A stretch of 64,000 nt of DNA from Motiliproteus sp965230185 (GCA_965230185.1 OZ245995.1:5022001-5086000), one strand, 5' to 3'; positions 8,064 to 17,180 are shown, numbered from the stretch's first letter. The notes: generated by a model from the sequence alone, not told the origin. Translations and numbers: made by a program.

Positions 8064-10634
8064 CTATCTGAAATCAATCTGACCGTCGACGACCACCGCG
8101 CTGATACTGTCACCGGCGTTATAGTGCCCCTGGAGAATGGCTTCAGCCAGCGGATTTTCGATATGGCTCTGGATCGCCCGCTTCAGAGGACGAGCGCCAT
8201 AGACCGGATCGAAACCCGCCTCCAGTAACCGATCCAGTGCATCGTCACTGACGCTGAAGCCGAGATCCCGGTCCTGCAGCCGCTGCTCCAGCAGTGCCAG
8301 CTGGATTTTGGCGATCCCCCGTACCTGTTCCTGTCCCAGCGGATGGAACACCACCACTTCATCGATCCGGTTAATAAATTCGGGCCGGAAGTGAGCACCC
8401 ACCACATCCATCACGGCATTCTTCATCTCCTCATACTGATCTTCGCGGTTGAAGTTCTGAATCAGATCCGAGCCCAGGTTGGAGGTCATCACGATCACCG
8501 TGTTGCGAAAATCCACGGTCCGCCCCTGACCATCGGTCAGACGGCCGTCTTCCAGTACCTGTAGCAGGATATTGAAGACATCGGGATGGGCCTTCTCCAC
8601 CTCGTCCAGCAGCAGTACCGAATAGGGTTTGCGGCGTACCGCTTCGGTCAGGTAACCACCCTCTTCATAGCCAACGTAGCCGGGAGGTGCGCCAATCAGC
8701 CGCGCCACCGAGTGCTTTTCCATAAACTCCGACATATCGATGCGCACCATCGCCTCTTCGGTATCGAACAGGAAACGGGCCAGTGACTTGCAGAGTTCGG
8801 TCTTACCGACCCCGGTGGGCCCGAGGAACAAAAAGGAGCCGTTGGGGCGATTGGGATCGGACAGGCCGGCTCGTGAACGACGTACGGCGTTGGAAACGGC
8901 GATCACCGCCTCCTGCTGACCCACCACCCACTGGTGCAGGGCATCTTCCATACGCAGCAGTTTTTCACGCTCCCCTTCCAGCATCTTGGCCACCGGAATA
9001 CCGGTCCATTTGGAAACCACTTCGGCGATCTCTTCTTCGCCGACCTTGTTGCGCAGCAGAGTCTTGTCCAGCATCTCCGCCTGGCTGGCCATATCCAGTT
9101 GCTTCTCCAGTTCCGGGATCTCGCCGTACTGCAGCTGCGACATCCGTTCCAGATTACCGCTGCGACGGGCCACCTCCATCTCCTGACGAGCCTGATCGAG
9201 CTTCTCCTTGACCAGCTGCGAACCCTGCAGGGCCGCTTTTTCCGTTTTCCACACCTCCTCGAGGTCGGAAAACTCCCGCTGCAGGGTATCGATATTGGCT
9301 TCCAGTTCCCGCAGATGCTTGCGGGAGGATTCATCCGTCTCCTTCTTCAGCGCTTCCCGTTCGATCTTCAGCTGAATCAGCCGCCGCTCCAGCCGGTCCA
9401 TCGCTTCCGGTTTGGAGTCCATCTCCATCCGGATACGGCTGGCGGCTTCATCCACCAGGTCGATGGCCTTATCCGGCAACTGGCGGTCGGAGATATAGCG
9501 GTTGGACAGCCGTGCCGCGGCAATAATGGCGGAATCGCTGATATCCACCCCGTGGTGAATCTCATAACGTTCCTTCAGCCCGCGCAGAATGGCGATGGTG
9601 TCCTCGACATTGGGCTCCTCCACCTGTACCTTCTGGAAACGTCGTTCCAGCGCCGCATCCTTCTCGATATACTGACGATATTCGTCCAGGGTGGTGGCGC
9701 CGACACAGTGCAGCTCACCGCGCGCCAGTGCCGGTTTCAGCATATTACCGGCGTCCATGGAGCCTTCCGATTTACCGGCGCCGACCATGGTGTGCAGCTC
9801 ATCGATAAACAGGATGATGCCGCCCTCCTGTTTGGCCAGCTCATTGAGTACCGCCTTCAGCCGTTCCTCGAATTCGCCTCGATACTTGGCCCCGGCGATC
9901 AGCGCCCCCATATCCAGCGACAGCACCTGCTTGTCCTTCAGTCCCTCCGGCACCTCGCCGTTGATAATGCGTTGCGCCAGCCCTTCGATAATGGCGGTCT
10001 TACCCACCCCCGGTTCACCGATCAGCACCGGGTTATTTTTGGTCCGCCGCTGCAGCACCTGAATGGTGCGGCGAATCTCGTCATCCCGACCGATCACCGG
10101 ATCCAGCTTACCGTCCGCTGCCCGGGCAGTCAGGTCGATGGTGAAGCGCTCCAGCGCCTGGCGGTTCTCCTCGGCATTCTGGTCGGAAACCGCTTCACCG
10201 CCACGGACTTTCTCTATCGCCGCCTTCAGCCGTTCCGTCGTACCGCCGCACTCCTTCAGCAGTTTACCCAGCGGCCCCTTGTCCTCCAGGCAGGCCAGCA
10301 TCACCAGCTCGCTGGAGATGTACTGGTCGCTGTGCTGCTGCGCGTACTTGTCGGCCAGATTGAGAATTCTTCCCAGCTCCCGGGACATATTGAGCTCGCC
10401 GTCCGGGTGCTGCAACGACGGCAGGGCCTCCAGCAGCGCCTGCATACCCTCTCGCAGACGAGCGGCGTCGAGACCGGCCTGCACCAGCAGCGGCCGGATG
10501 GCACCTCCTTTCTGCTCAAGCAACGCATACGCCAGATGGACGGGCTCGATGGCGGTATGATCCCGACCCACGGCCAGAGACTGGGCGTCGGCCAGGGCGG
10601 ATTGTAATTTACTGGTCAGGCGATCAATTCTCAT
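8064..10634 (-). CDS. clpB: ATP-dependent disaggregase ClpB (Hsp104 family)
   Basis: Ring-forming AAA+ chaperone that, with DnaK, pulls apart aggregated proteins after heat stress. 856 residues, matching E. coli ClpB (857). N-terminal Clp repeat domain (about 1-145), first AAA+ with GEPGVGKT (about 206-213) and FIDELHTMVGAG, the coiled-coil middle domain (about 400-525), second AAA+ with GPTGVGKT (about 605) and LLDEVEKAHPD. The frame opens nine codons earlier, but the start at 10634 has GAGAGG at proper spacing and matches the family N-terminus (MRIDRLTSKLQ). A sigma32 promoter lies upstream. In Pseudomonas it follows rluD-pgeF; here kbl-tdh lies between. Confidence 0.97.
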   Translation of the reverse strand: MRIDRLTSKLQSALADAQSLAVGRDHTAIEPVHLAYALLEQKGGAIRPLLVQAGLDAARLREGMQALLEALPSLQHPDGELNMSRELGRILNLADKYAQQHSDQYISSELVMLACLEDKGPLGKLLKECGGTTERLKAAIEKVRGGEAVSDQNAEENRQALERFTIDLTARAADGKLDPVIGRDDEIRRTIQVLQRRTKNNPVLIGEPGVGKTAIIEGLAQRIINGEVPEGLKDKQVLSLDMGALIAGAKYRGEFEERLKAVLNELAKQEGGIILFIDELHTMVGAGKSEGSMDAGNMLKPALARGELHCVGATTLDEYRQYIEKDAALERRFQKVQVEEPNVEDTIAILRGLKERYEIHHGVDISDSAIIAAARLSNRYISDRQLPDKAIDLVDEAASRIRMEMDSKPEAMDRLERRLIQLKIEREALKKETDESSRKHLRELEANIDTLQREFSDLEEVWKTEKAALQGSQLVKEKLDQARQEMEVARRSGNLERMSQLQYGEIPELEKQLDMASQAEMLDKTLLRNKVGEEEIAEVVSKWTGIPVAKMLEGEREKLLRMEDALHQWVVGQQEAVIAVSNAVRRSRAGLSDPNRPNGSFLFLGPTGVGKTELCKSLARFLFDTEEAMVRIDMSEFMEKHSVARLIGAPPGYVGYEEGGYLTEAVRRKPYSVLLLDEVEKAHPDVFNILLQVLEDGRLTDGQGRTVDFRNTVIVMTSNLGSDLIQNFNREDQYEEMKNAVMDVVGAHFRPEFINRIDEVVVFHPLGQEQVRGIAKIQLALLEQRLQDRDLGFSVSDDALDRLLEAGFDPVYGARPLKRAIQSHIENPLAEAILQGHYNAGDSISAVVVDGQIDFR

Positions 10635-10716
10635 GATGAACCTCTCAAGAAGTAGCTGCACATTCGTGGACCGACGATCGGACGCCGGGCAGGGATTGTT
10701 GCGTGGTCTGTTAAAG

Positions 10717-10745
10717 AAATGCGGTCAACAACCGGGAACTTCAAG
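10717..10745 (-). promoter_or_regulatory. sigma32 (heat-shock) promoter of clpB
   Basis: Reading the minus strand, CTTGAA (10745-10740) and CCGCATTT (10724-10717) are 15 bases apart. The known sigma32 consensus is CTTGAA, 13-17 bases, CCCCATnT, so there is only one mismatch in the core. The expected transcript would start near 10710 and carry a leader of about 75 nt to the clpB ATG. Confidence 0.8.
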
Positions 10746-11010
10746 GCCAGTACCAAAAACTGCTACAAAAAACAGGGTTGATCGAGTGCGGATTCAGAGC
10801 ACGGTACCGGCAGATCCGATGAGAAATCAAACACCCCGGCAGCGCTGGAGAGCGCAGGCTTCAATGTCCGCCGAACAGGCATAGCCCCACTCCGGCAGCC
10901 TCTCCAGGCGATCCCGGAATCTGGCTCCCTGGTTGCTCTCACGCCCCTCAGCAAGACAAAAGCGCCTACCTTTATAACAGGCGGAGCAACAGATATGCGA
11001 CACGAAATTC

Positions 11011-11028
11011 AATATATGGGATTTTTTT
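11011..11028 (+). repeat. T-tract repeat, copy 1 (upstream of kbl promoter)
   Basis: AATATATGGGATTTTTTT. It matches the copy at 11077-11094 at 15 of 18 positions in the same orientation, 66 bp apart. The two copies bracket the kbl promoter, so they could be a pair of binding sites for one regulator or for a bending protein. Confidence 0.5.
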
Positions 11029-11039
11029 ACAACAAGATA

Positions 11040-11068
11040 TTGTGACCGTCGACCAGACCGCCTATGAT
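11040..11068 (+). promoter_or_regulatory. sigma70-type promoter for kbl-tdh
   Basis: TTGTGA (11040-11045) and TATGAT (11063-11068) with a 17-base spacer. Transcription would begin near 11075, about 64 nt before the kbl ATG, immediately before the second T-tract repeat. Confidence 0.55.
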
Positions 11069-11076
11069 CTGAATCC

Positions 11077-11094
11077 AGTATATAAGATTTTTTT
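11077..11094 (+). repeat. T-tract repeat, copy 2 (over the kbl transcription start)
   Basis: AGTATATAAGATTTTTTT, the partner of the copy at 11011-11028. It would lie at about +1 to +20 of the predicted transcript, a position where a bound repressor would block elongation. Confidence 0.5.
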
Positions 11095-11138
11095 CCCCCA
11101 CCTGACCTGTCAGACCAGAACCCCAGCCGGAGAGCACC

Positions 11139-12359
11139 ATGAGCAGAGCATTTCTGGACCACCTGAACCATCAGCTTGAAGAGTTACGGGCAGAAGGCCT
11201 GTTTAAGGAGGAGCGCCAGATCTGTTCGGCGCAGCAGCCTCAGATCGAAGTCTGCGGTAGTAAGCCGGTGGTGAACTTCTGTGCCAATAATTATCTGGGG
11301 CTTGCCAACCACCCGGCGCTGATTGAGGCCGCTGAAAAGGGGCTCAATGAACGCGGCTTCGGAATGGCCTCGGTGCGTTTTATCTGCGGTACCCAGGACA
11401 TCCACAAACAGCTGGAACGAAAGTTAAGCGAGTTTCTCGGCACCGACGACACCATCCTCTACTCCTCCTGCTTCGACGCCAATGGAGGGCTGTTCGAAAC
11501 CCTGCTGGATCAGCAGGATGCGATCATCAGCGATGCTCTTAATCATGCCAGCATTATCGACGGTGTACGATTAAGCAAGGCGCGGCGTTACCGCTATGCC
11601 AACAACGATATGGCGGAACTGGAGGCCTGCCTGCAGCAGGCTCAGGACGCCCGGTTCCGGCTGATCGCCACCGATGGCGTATTCTCCATGGATGGCGTAA
11701 TCGCCAACCTCAGAGCCATCTGCGATCTGGCCGAAAAGTATGACGCCCTGGTGATGGTGGACGACTCCCACGCCGTCGGCTTTGTCGGTGAGCACGGCCG
11801 CGGCACCCCGGAATACCATGACGTGATGGAGCGGGTTGATATCCTCACCGGCACCCTCGGCAAAGCGATGGGTGGCGCCAGCGGCGGCTATACGTCCGGT
11901 CGTCGGGAAATCATCGCCTGGCTACGTCAGCGCTCACGCCCCTATCTGTTCTCCAACTCGGTGGCGCCGGCCATCGTCACCGCCACCCTGCGCACCCTGG
12001 AGCTGCTTAAGGAGGGCGGTGAGTTGCGCCGACAGCTGGAGGATAACAGTCAGTATTTCCGCCAGGGCCTGGAACGGGCCGGCTTTACCCTCGCCGGTGC
12101 CGATCACCCGATTATTCCGGTCATGATCGGCGACGCGGCGCTCAGTGCCCGCATGGCGGAACGATTGCTGGCCGAAGGTATTTACGTGATCGGCTTCTCC
12201 TTCCCGGTAGTACCCCGGGGCCAGGCACGAATCCGAACCCAGATCTCGGCCGCCCATAGCCGTGAGCAGCTTGATCACGCCATCGATGCCTTCACCCGTA
12301 TTGGCCGGGAACTGAATGTGATCGGCAACCCCGCCACAACATCGAACAGCACGACCTGA
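11139..12359 (+). CDS. kbl: glycine C-acetyltransferase (2-amino-3-ketobutyrate CoA ligase)
   Basis: PLP enzyme of the alpha-oxoamine synthase family; splits 2-amino-3-oxobutyrate with CoA into glycine and acetyl-CoA, the second step of threonine breakdown. 406 residues against 398 in E. coli, the surplus being a short C-terminal tail. Motifs: NNYLGLANHP (about 50-59), SDALNHASIIDG (about 131-142), VDDSHAVGF (about 207-215) and the Schiff-base lysine in TGTLGKAMGGASGG (about 242). The ATG follows CCGGAGAG at good spacing. Linked to tdh by 21 nt; product channelling of the unstable intermediate explains the pairing. Confidence 0.96.
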   Translation: MSRAFLDHLNHQLEELRAEGLFKEERQICSAQQPQIEVCGSKPVVNFCANNYLGLANHPALIEAAEKGLNERGFGMASVRFICGTQDIHKQLERKLSEFLGTDDTILYSSCFDANGGLFETLLDQQDAIISDALNHASIIDGVRLSKARRYRYANNDMAELEACLQQAQDARFRLIATDGVFSMDGVIANLRAICDLAEKYDALVMVDDSHAVGFVGEHGRGTPEYHDVMERVDILTGTLGKAMGGASGGYTSGRREIIAWLRQRSRPYLFSNSVAPAIVTATLRTLELLKEGGELRRQLEDNSQYFRQGLERAGFTLAGADHPIIPVMIGDAALSARMAERLLAEGIYVIGFSFPVVPRGQARIRTQISAAHSREQLDHAIDAFTRIGRELNVIGNPATTSNSTT

Positions 12360-12380
12360 CAATCCGGGAGAATCAGAACC

Positions 12381-13409
12381 ATGAAATGCCTTGCTAAACT
12401 GCACGCCGAGCCCGGGATCTGGCTGCATGAGTCGGAAATCCCGGAACTCGGCCACAATGATCTGCTGATTAAGATCCGCAAGACCGCAATCTGCGGTACC
12501 GATATCCATATCTATAACTGGGACGAATGGTCTCAGCACACCATTCCGGTACCGATGACGGTTGGCCATGAATATGTCGGCACCGTCGCCGGCATCGGCC
12601 AGGAGGTCAGCGGCTTCGAGATCGGTGACCGGGTATCCGGCGAGGGTCATATCACCTGCGGTCACTGCCGCAATTGCCGGGCGGGGCGTCGTCACCTGTG
12701 CCGCAACAGCGTCGGCGTGGGGGTCAATCGGCCCGGTGCCTTCGCCGAATATCTGGTGATTCCGGCGGTCAATGCCTTTAAGATTCCGGAGAATATCTCC
12801 GACGATCTGGCGGCCATTTTCGATCCGCTGGGCAATGCCGTCCATACCGCGCTGGCCTTCGACCTGGTCGGTGAGGACGTATTGATTACCGGCGCCGGTC
12901 CCATCGGCATCATGGCAGCGGCGGTCGCCCGCCACGCCGGCGCCCGTCACGTGGTAATCACCGACATTAATTCCTACCGGCTGGAACTGGCGGCCAGGCT
13001 GGGAGCGACCCGTACCGTCAGAGTCGACCAGGAGGATCTTGGCGAGGTGATGACGGAACTGGGTATGACCGAGGGCTTCGATGTCTGTCTGGAGATGTCC
13101 GGGGTCGCCGCCGCCCTGCACCAGGCGCTCGATAAGATCAATCACGGCGGTAAGATCGCCATGCTGGGTATTCCCGCTTCACATACGGCGATCGACTGGT
13201 CTCAGGTCATTTTTAAGGGTGTGACGATCAAGGGGATCTATGGTCGTGAAATGTTTGAGACCTGGTACAAGATGGCCAGCCTGATTCAGGCGGGAATGGA
13301 TCTGACCCCGGTCATCACCCACCACTATTCGGTGGATGATTTCCAGCAGGGTTTTGACGTGATGCGTTCCGGCCTGTCCGGCAAGGTCATTCTGGACTGG
13401 GAGAGCTGA
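12381..13409 (+). CDS. tdh: L-threonine 3-dehydrogenase
   Basis: Zinc-dependent NAD dehydrogenase converting L-threonine to 2-amino-3-oxobutyrate, the substrate of Kbl. 342 residues, near E. coli Tdh (341). Catalytic zinc ligands Cys38 (TAICGTD) and His63-Glu64 (VGHEY); structural zinc site with Cys93, Cys96, Cys99 and Cys107 (CGHCRNCRAGRRHLC); Rossmann motif ITGAGPIGIMAAA near 170. It follows kbl in the same order as in E. coli. The pair sits as a plus-strand island between clpB and pgeF, both minus-strand genes, an arrangement different from Pseudomonas. Confidence 0.96.
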   Translation: MKCLAKLHAEPGIWLHESEIPELGHNDLLIKIRKTAICGTDIHIYNWDEWSQHTIPVPMTVGHEYVGTVAGIGQEVSGFEIGDRVSGEGHITCGHCRNCRAGRRHLCRNSVGVGVNRPGAFAEYLVIPAVNAFKIPENISDDLAAIFDPLGNAVHTALAFDLVGEDVLITGAGPIGIMAAAVARHAGARHVVITDINSYRLELAARLGATRTVRVDQEDLGEVMTELGMTEGFDVCLEMSGVAAALHQALDKINHGGKIAMLGIPASHTAIDWSQVIFKGVTIKGIYGREMFETWYKMASLIQAGMDLTPVITHHYSVDDFQQGFDVMRSGLSGKVILDWES

Positions 13410-13442
13410 GTCCCCGGCACAACAATACGGATCGTACCGGGC

Positions 13443-14186
13443 TCAGGGCTTCAGCCAGACCAGGCTGGCCATCCGCCCGGTCACGCCGTCCCGACGATAA
13501 GAGAAGAAGCGCTCACTGTCGCTGAAGGTGCAGTATTTACCGCCATAAATCGCCGTAACACCCAGTTTTTGCAACCGCTGCCTGGCCAGCAACGGAAGAT
13601 CGGCCAGCCACTTGCCCGGCTGTTCCGCTCGGGGTCGAAAAGCGGCTGCGGCCCGCTTATCGGCAGTACAGAACTGTTCGCGAACCTCGTCTCCCACTTC
13701 AAAGGCATCGGGTCCGATCGCCGGGCCCAGCCAGCACATCAGCTGTTCCGGCGGGCAGTCCAGCGCCTGAACCGTCGCTTCCAGCACCCCACCGGCCAGT
13801 CCCCGCCAGCCGGCATGGGCGGCACCAACCCGAGTGCCGGCGCGGTCACAGAACAACACCGGCAGACAGTCGGCCGTCATCACCAGGCAGGCATGGCCGC
13901 TGGCAGAGCTGACAGCGGCGTCGGCTTCACTGTTCTGATCCGCCTTTCCGGCGACCACGACGCCGGTACCGTGCACCTGAGTAAGCCACTGACAACGGAT
14001 ATCCTCACCGATCAGCGAAGCCAGCTGCCGACGGTTGGCAGCGACGGCGGTGCCGTCATCGCCGACGTGGTCGCCGAGATTAAGACTGTCCCAGGGAGCA
14101 ACGCTGGCTCCACCAATACGGGTGGTGGCCAGAGCACCGACCCCGGCAGGCGCCGGCCAGTCCGGTTCAATCACAGAAGGATTCAT
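13443..14186 (-). CDS. pgeF: peptidoglycan editing factor / multicopper-like polyphenol oxidase YfiH
   Basis: YfiH/DUF152 (laccase-domain) protein of 247 residues. Family members have purine-nucleoside or polyphenol oxidase activity in vitro, and E. coli PgeF prevents mis-incorporation of serine into peptidoglycan. Conserved metal-site segments are visible: TRIGG near the N-terminus, MTADCLPVLFCD, GAAHAGWRGLAGG and CWLGPAIGPDAFEVG. The start codon begins one base after the rluD stop, so the two are translated from one message, as in many gammaproteobacteria. Confidence 0.9.
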   Translation of the reverse strand: MNPSVIEPDWPAPAGVGALATTRIGGASVAPWDSLNLGDHVGDDGTAVAANRRQLASLIGEDIRCQWLTQVHGTGVVVAGKADQNSEADAAVSSASGHACLVMTADCLPVLFCDRAGTRVGAAHAGWRGLAGGVLEATVQALDCPPEQLMCWLGPAIGPDAFEVGDEVREQFCTADKRAAAAFRPRAEQPGKWLADLPLLARQRLQKLGVTAIYGGKYCTFSDSERFFSYRRDGVTGRMASLVWLKP

Positions 14187-14187
14187 C

Positions 14188-15153
14188 TCAGTCTCTGTCC
14201 AGATTACGGGCGTCCCGACTCAGCTCACTGATCAGTTGCTCCATATCCGCAGGCAGCGGTACCTCCCAGTTCATCAGTTCGCCACTCTCCGGATGCCAGA
14301 GTTCCAGCTTACAGGCGTGCAGCGCCTGGCGCTGAAAACCGCGCAGGCATTCCTGCAACTCAGCGGTGATTCCTTTCGGCAGCCGGAAACGCCCCCCATA
14401 CTGAGGGTCCCCCACCAGCGGATAGTTAATATGGCTCATATGCACGCGGATCTGGTGAGTCCGACCGGTCTCCAGTTTCAGGCGGATATGGGTATGAGCC
14501 CGATATTTGTCGAGGACCCGGTAGTGAGTGATCGCTTCCTTACCCATCGGATGCACCGACATCTTCTGTCGGTGTTTGGGATGCCGGCCCATGGGCTCAT
14601 CAACGGTTCCCCCACCGGTCATCACGCCCTGCACCACGGCCTGATACTCACGCCCCATAGAACGCTCCTGCAGCTGAGCAACCAGCTCGGTCTGCGCCTC
14701 CAGGGTTTTGGCAATGACCATTAATCCGGTGGTGTCTTTGTCGAGGCGGTGAACGATACCGGCCCGTGGAACAGTAGCGGAGCCGGGATGATGATGAAGC
14801 ACGGCATTCAGCAGAGTGCCTTCGTGATGGCCCGCCGCCGGATGAACGACCAGACCGGCCGGCTTATTGATCACCAGAATATGTTCATCTTCGTAGACGA
14901 TATCCAGATCGATCGCTTCCGCTTCCCAGCGCTCTTCCACCTCCAGTCGGGCCCCGACATCAACCTGTTCTCCACCCAGCAGCTTATCCCGGGCCCGCAT
15001 CTGCTGGCCATTGACCAGCAGTTCACCATTTTTTATCCAGCCCTGCAGGCGCGATCGCGAATATTCCGGAAATAATTTTGCAGCAGCCTGATCCAGGCGA
15101 TAGCCCCCCAGTTCCACCGGAACCTGAGCGGACAGATTGATCTCTTCGGACAT
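14188..15153 (-). CDS. rluD: 23S rRNA pseudouridine synthase D
   Basis: Makes pseudouridines 1911, 1915 and 1917 in helix 69 of 23S rRNA (E. coli numbering). 321 residues: S4 RNA-binding domain (about 15-75) then the RluA-type catalytic domain with GIVHRLDKDTTGLMV, the catalytic Asp being about 138, and QIRVHMSHINYPLVGD. The length and S4 domain point to RluD rather than RluC or RluA. Divergent from bamD across 154 nt, the classical gammaproteobacterial arrangement, and first gene of an rluD-pgeF unit. Confidence 0.95.
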   Translation of the reverse strand: MSEEINLSAQVPVELGGYRLDQAAAKLFPEYSRSRLQGWIKNGELLVNGQQMRARDKLLGGEQVDVGARLEVEERWEAEAIDLDIVYEDEHILVINKPAGLVVHPAAGHHEGTLLNAVLHHHPGSATVPRAGIVHRLDKDTTGLMVIAKTLEAQTELVAQLQERSMGREYQAVVQGVMTGGGTVDEPMGRHPKHRQKMSVHPMGKEAITHYRVLDKYRAHTHIRLKLETGRTHQIRVHMSHINYPLVGDPQYGGRFRLPKGITAELQECLRGFQRQALHACKLELWHPESGELMNWEVPLPADMEQLISELSRDARNLDRD

Positions 15154-15307
15154 GAAATACCTTAGTCAGTAACGCCTCAACGGCGGAAGCGGAAAACCTC
15201 AGGGCCTCTCTTTGGATTCGGCCAGAACTCTGTGGTTAAATAGCCCGTTCAGTATAACCGAAAGTCCCGCCAACAGCAGGCCGGGATAAACCAGGATCCA
15301 GTTCTCC

Positions 15308-16213
15308 ATGCGCATCTGCAACGCACTTACTCTGATGTTTGTTATCTCATTCATCAGCGGCTGCTCCCTGTTCGACATCGACGTAAAGGAACCCGATATT
15401 CCGGAGCCGCAGCTTTATGAAGAGGCTCTGGAAGCGCTGAAGAATGAGACCTGGGACGTCGCCATCGACAAACTGGAGAATCTGGAGTCCCGATACCCGT
15501 TCGGCCGTTATTCCGAGCAGGCGCAGCTGGAGCTGATTTTCGCCTACTACAAAGGCGCTCGCCCCACACAGGCAATTGCAGCCGCGGACCGCTTTATTCG
15601 CCTGCACCCCCAACATGACAATATCGACTATGCCTATTACCTGCGCGGGCTCACCAATTTCGATGCCGACAAAAGCCTTACCGACCGCTTTCTGCCGACC
15701 GATCCCTCCCAGCGGGACCCCGGCGCGGCCCGCGATTCCTTCAGTGATTTTTCGACCCTGCTGAACCGCTATCCGACCAGCCAGTACGCTCCCGACGCCC
15801 GTAAGCGCATGCTCTATCTGAAGAATCAACTGGCACGCTACGAGATCCATGTGGCCCGTTACTATATCAACCGGGGCGCCTTTGTGGCCGCGGCTAACCG
15901 CGGGCGCTACGTAGTGGAGAACTATCAGGAGACGCCAGCCGTTCCCGACGCGCTGGCGATTATGGTTGAAGCTTATTCCGAACTGGGACTGCAGGACCCG
16001 GCCGGCCATGCCCGCCAGATCCTCAGTAATAACTTCCCCGATTACGGCAAAGAACCGGAGCCCATCGCCGACGAGGATCGTTCTCTGCTGAATAAAGCAA
16101 CTTTCGGTCTGATTGGTGAAGACGGCACGGAAACGGAAGAGAAGAGCGAACCGGCGGAAACACCGGAGCATCTCCGCGATCCGAAAAGACGAACCGACTA
16201 TCTGTCTAAGTAA
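15308..16213 (+). CDS. bamD: outer membrane assembly lipoprotein BamD
   Basis: Essential lipoprotein of the BAM complex that inserts beta-barrel proteins in the outer membrane. Signal peptide with lipobox FISGC, acylated Cys at 19; TPR repeats follow (YEEALEALKNETWDVAIDKL, then FGRYSEQAQLELIFAYYKG). At 301 residues it is longer than E. coli BamD (245); the extra part is a charged, low-complexity C-terminal tail (about 260-301) rich in Glu, Lys and Pro that ends DYLSK. An AGGA ribosome site precedes the ATG. Confidence 0.94.
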   Translation: MRICNALTLMFVISFISGCSLFDIDVKEPDIPEPQLYEEALEALKNETWDVAIDKLENLESRYPFGRYSEQAQLELIFAYYKGARPTQAIAAADRFIRLHPQHDNIDYAYYLRGLTNFDADKSLTDRFLPTDPSQRDPGAARDSFSDFSTLLNRYPTSQYAPDARKRMLYLKNQLARYEIHVARYYINRGAFVAAANRGRYVVENYQETPAVPDALAIMVEAYSELGLQDPAGHARQILSNNFPDYGKEPEPIADEDRSLLNKATFGLIGEDGTETEEKSEPAETPEHLRDPKRRTDYLSK

Positions 16214-16334
16214 CTACCGAGGTGCCGGAAGTCGGGAACATGCTCCTGAATCCGGCAATGCTGCCCTCAGAAAATCAGCTCCGACAGCAGCCATCCGCTG
16301 ATCCCGCTGATGTTCAGATGAAAGAGCGACAACT

Positions 16335-17165
16335 ATGAACCGCGAACATATTATCCGTGAAATGAAGGTCCTGCCGGAGATCGACCCGGAGTTCGAGATT
16401 CAGCGCCGGATCGATTTTATCAAGAACCAGTTGCGCCTTTCCGGTCTTCGGTACCTGGTGCTGGGCATCAGCGGCGGTATCGATTCTTCTACCTGCGGTC
16501 GGCTGGCTCAGCTCGCGGTTGAACAGCTGAGCGCCGAAGAGAATGCCGACTACCGCTTTATCGCCCTGCGCCTGCCTTATGGTGTCCAGGCTGACGAGCA
16601 TGATGCCCAGGCGGCACTGTCCTTTATCCGCCCCAGTGAAAGTTTCACTGTCAATGTAAAGCCCGGTGTCGACGGTATCCATTCAGAAGCGATGGCGGCA
16701 CTGAAGGACCATCATCTGCTGACGGCATCGGAATCGGCGATCGATTTCGTCAAGGGCAACGTCAAGGCTCGGGCCAGGATGGTGGCACAGTATGAGATTG
16801 CCGGTCTGGTCGGCGGCCTGGTGCTGGGGACCGATCATTCCGCTGAGAACATTACCGGTTTCTACACCAAGTTCGGCGATGGCGCCTGCGATCTGGTGCC
16901 GCTGTTCGGCCTCAGCAAACGCCAGGTCCGACAGCTGGCCAGCACTCTCGGGGCTCCGGAATCACTGGTTCATAAAGCGCCTACCGCCGATCTGGAATGT
17001 ATGGATCCGGGCAAAGAGGATGAAGCCGCGCTGGGCCTCAGTTATGACCAGATTGACGATTTTCTGGAAAACAGACCAGTCAGTGACGAGGTGGAATCAC
17101 GGCTGATCGACATCTACTGCAAAACCGAACACAAACGTCAGCCGATCCCCACCGTCTACGACTGA
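16335..17165 (+). CDS. nadE: ammonia-dependent NAD synthetase
   Basis: Amidates nicotinic acid adenine dinucleotide to NAD with ATP and ammonia. 276 residues, the short ammonia-dependent type without a glutaminase domain (E. coli 275). ATP pyrophosphatase P-loop SGGIDSS (about 46-52), the GNVKARARM segment, GTDHSAENITGFYTKFGDG and KAPTADLE are all present. Stands alone between bamD and thiO, where Pseudomonas has pilS-pilR. A GC-rich stem-loop follows the stop. Confidence 0.96.
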   Translation: MNREHIIREMKVLPEIDPEFEIQRRIDFIKNQLRLSGLRYLVLGISGGIDSSTCGRLAQLAVEQLSAEENADYRFIALRLPYGVQADEHDAQAALSFIRPSESFTVNVKPGVDGIHSEAMAALKDHHLLTASESAIDFVKGNVKARARMVAQYEIAGLVGGLVLGTDHSAENITGFYTKFGDGACDLVPLFGLSKRQVRQLASTLGAPESLVHKAPTADLECMDPGKEDEAALGLSYDQIDDFLENRPVSDEVESRLIDIYCKTEHKRQPIPTVYD

Positions 17166-17180
17166 TACGTTGTTCTTCCG

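Larger units (their letters stand above)
10635..11138. other. divergent clpB / kbl intergenic region
   Basis: About 500 bases without a credible gene. It holds the sigma32 promoter for clpB at its left side and, at its right side, a sigma70 promoter for kbl flanked by two T-tract repeats, listed separately. The middle part (about 10750-10990) shows nothing I can assign. Confidence 0.6.

Noticed and set aside
8934..10607. Long plus-strand open frame of 557 codons opposite clpB
   Set aside because: It is the antisense shadow of clpB, a common effect in GC-rich genes, with no recognisable domain.
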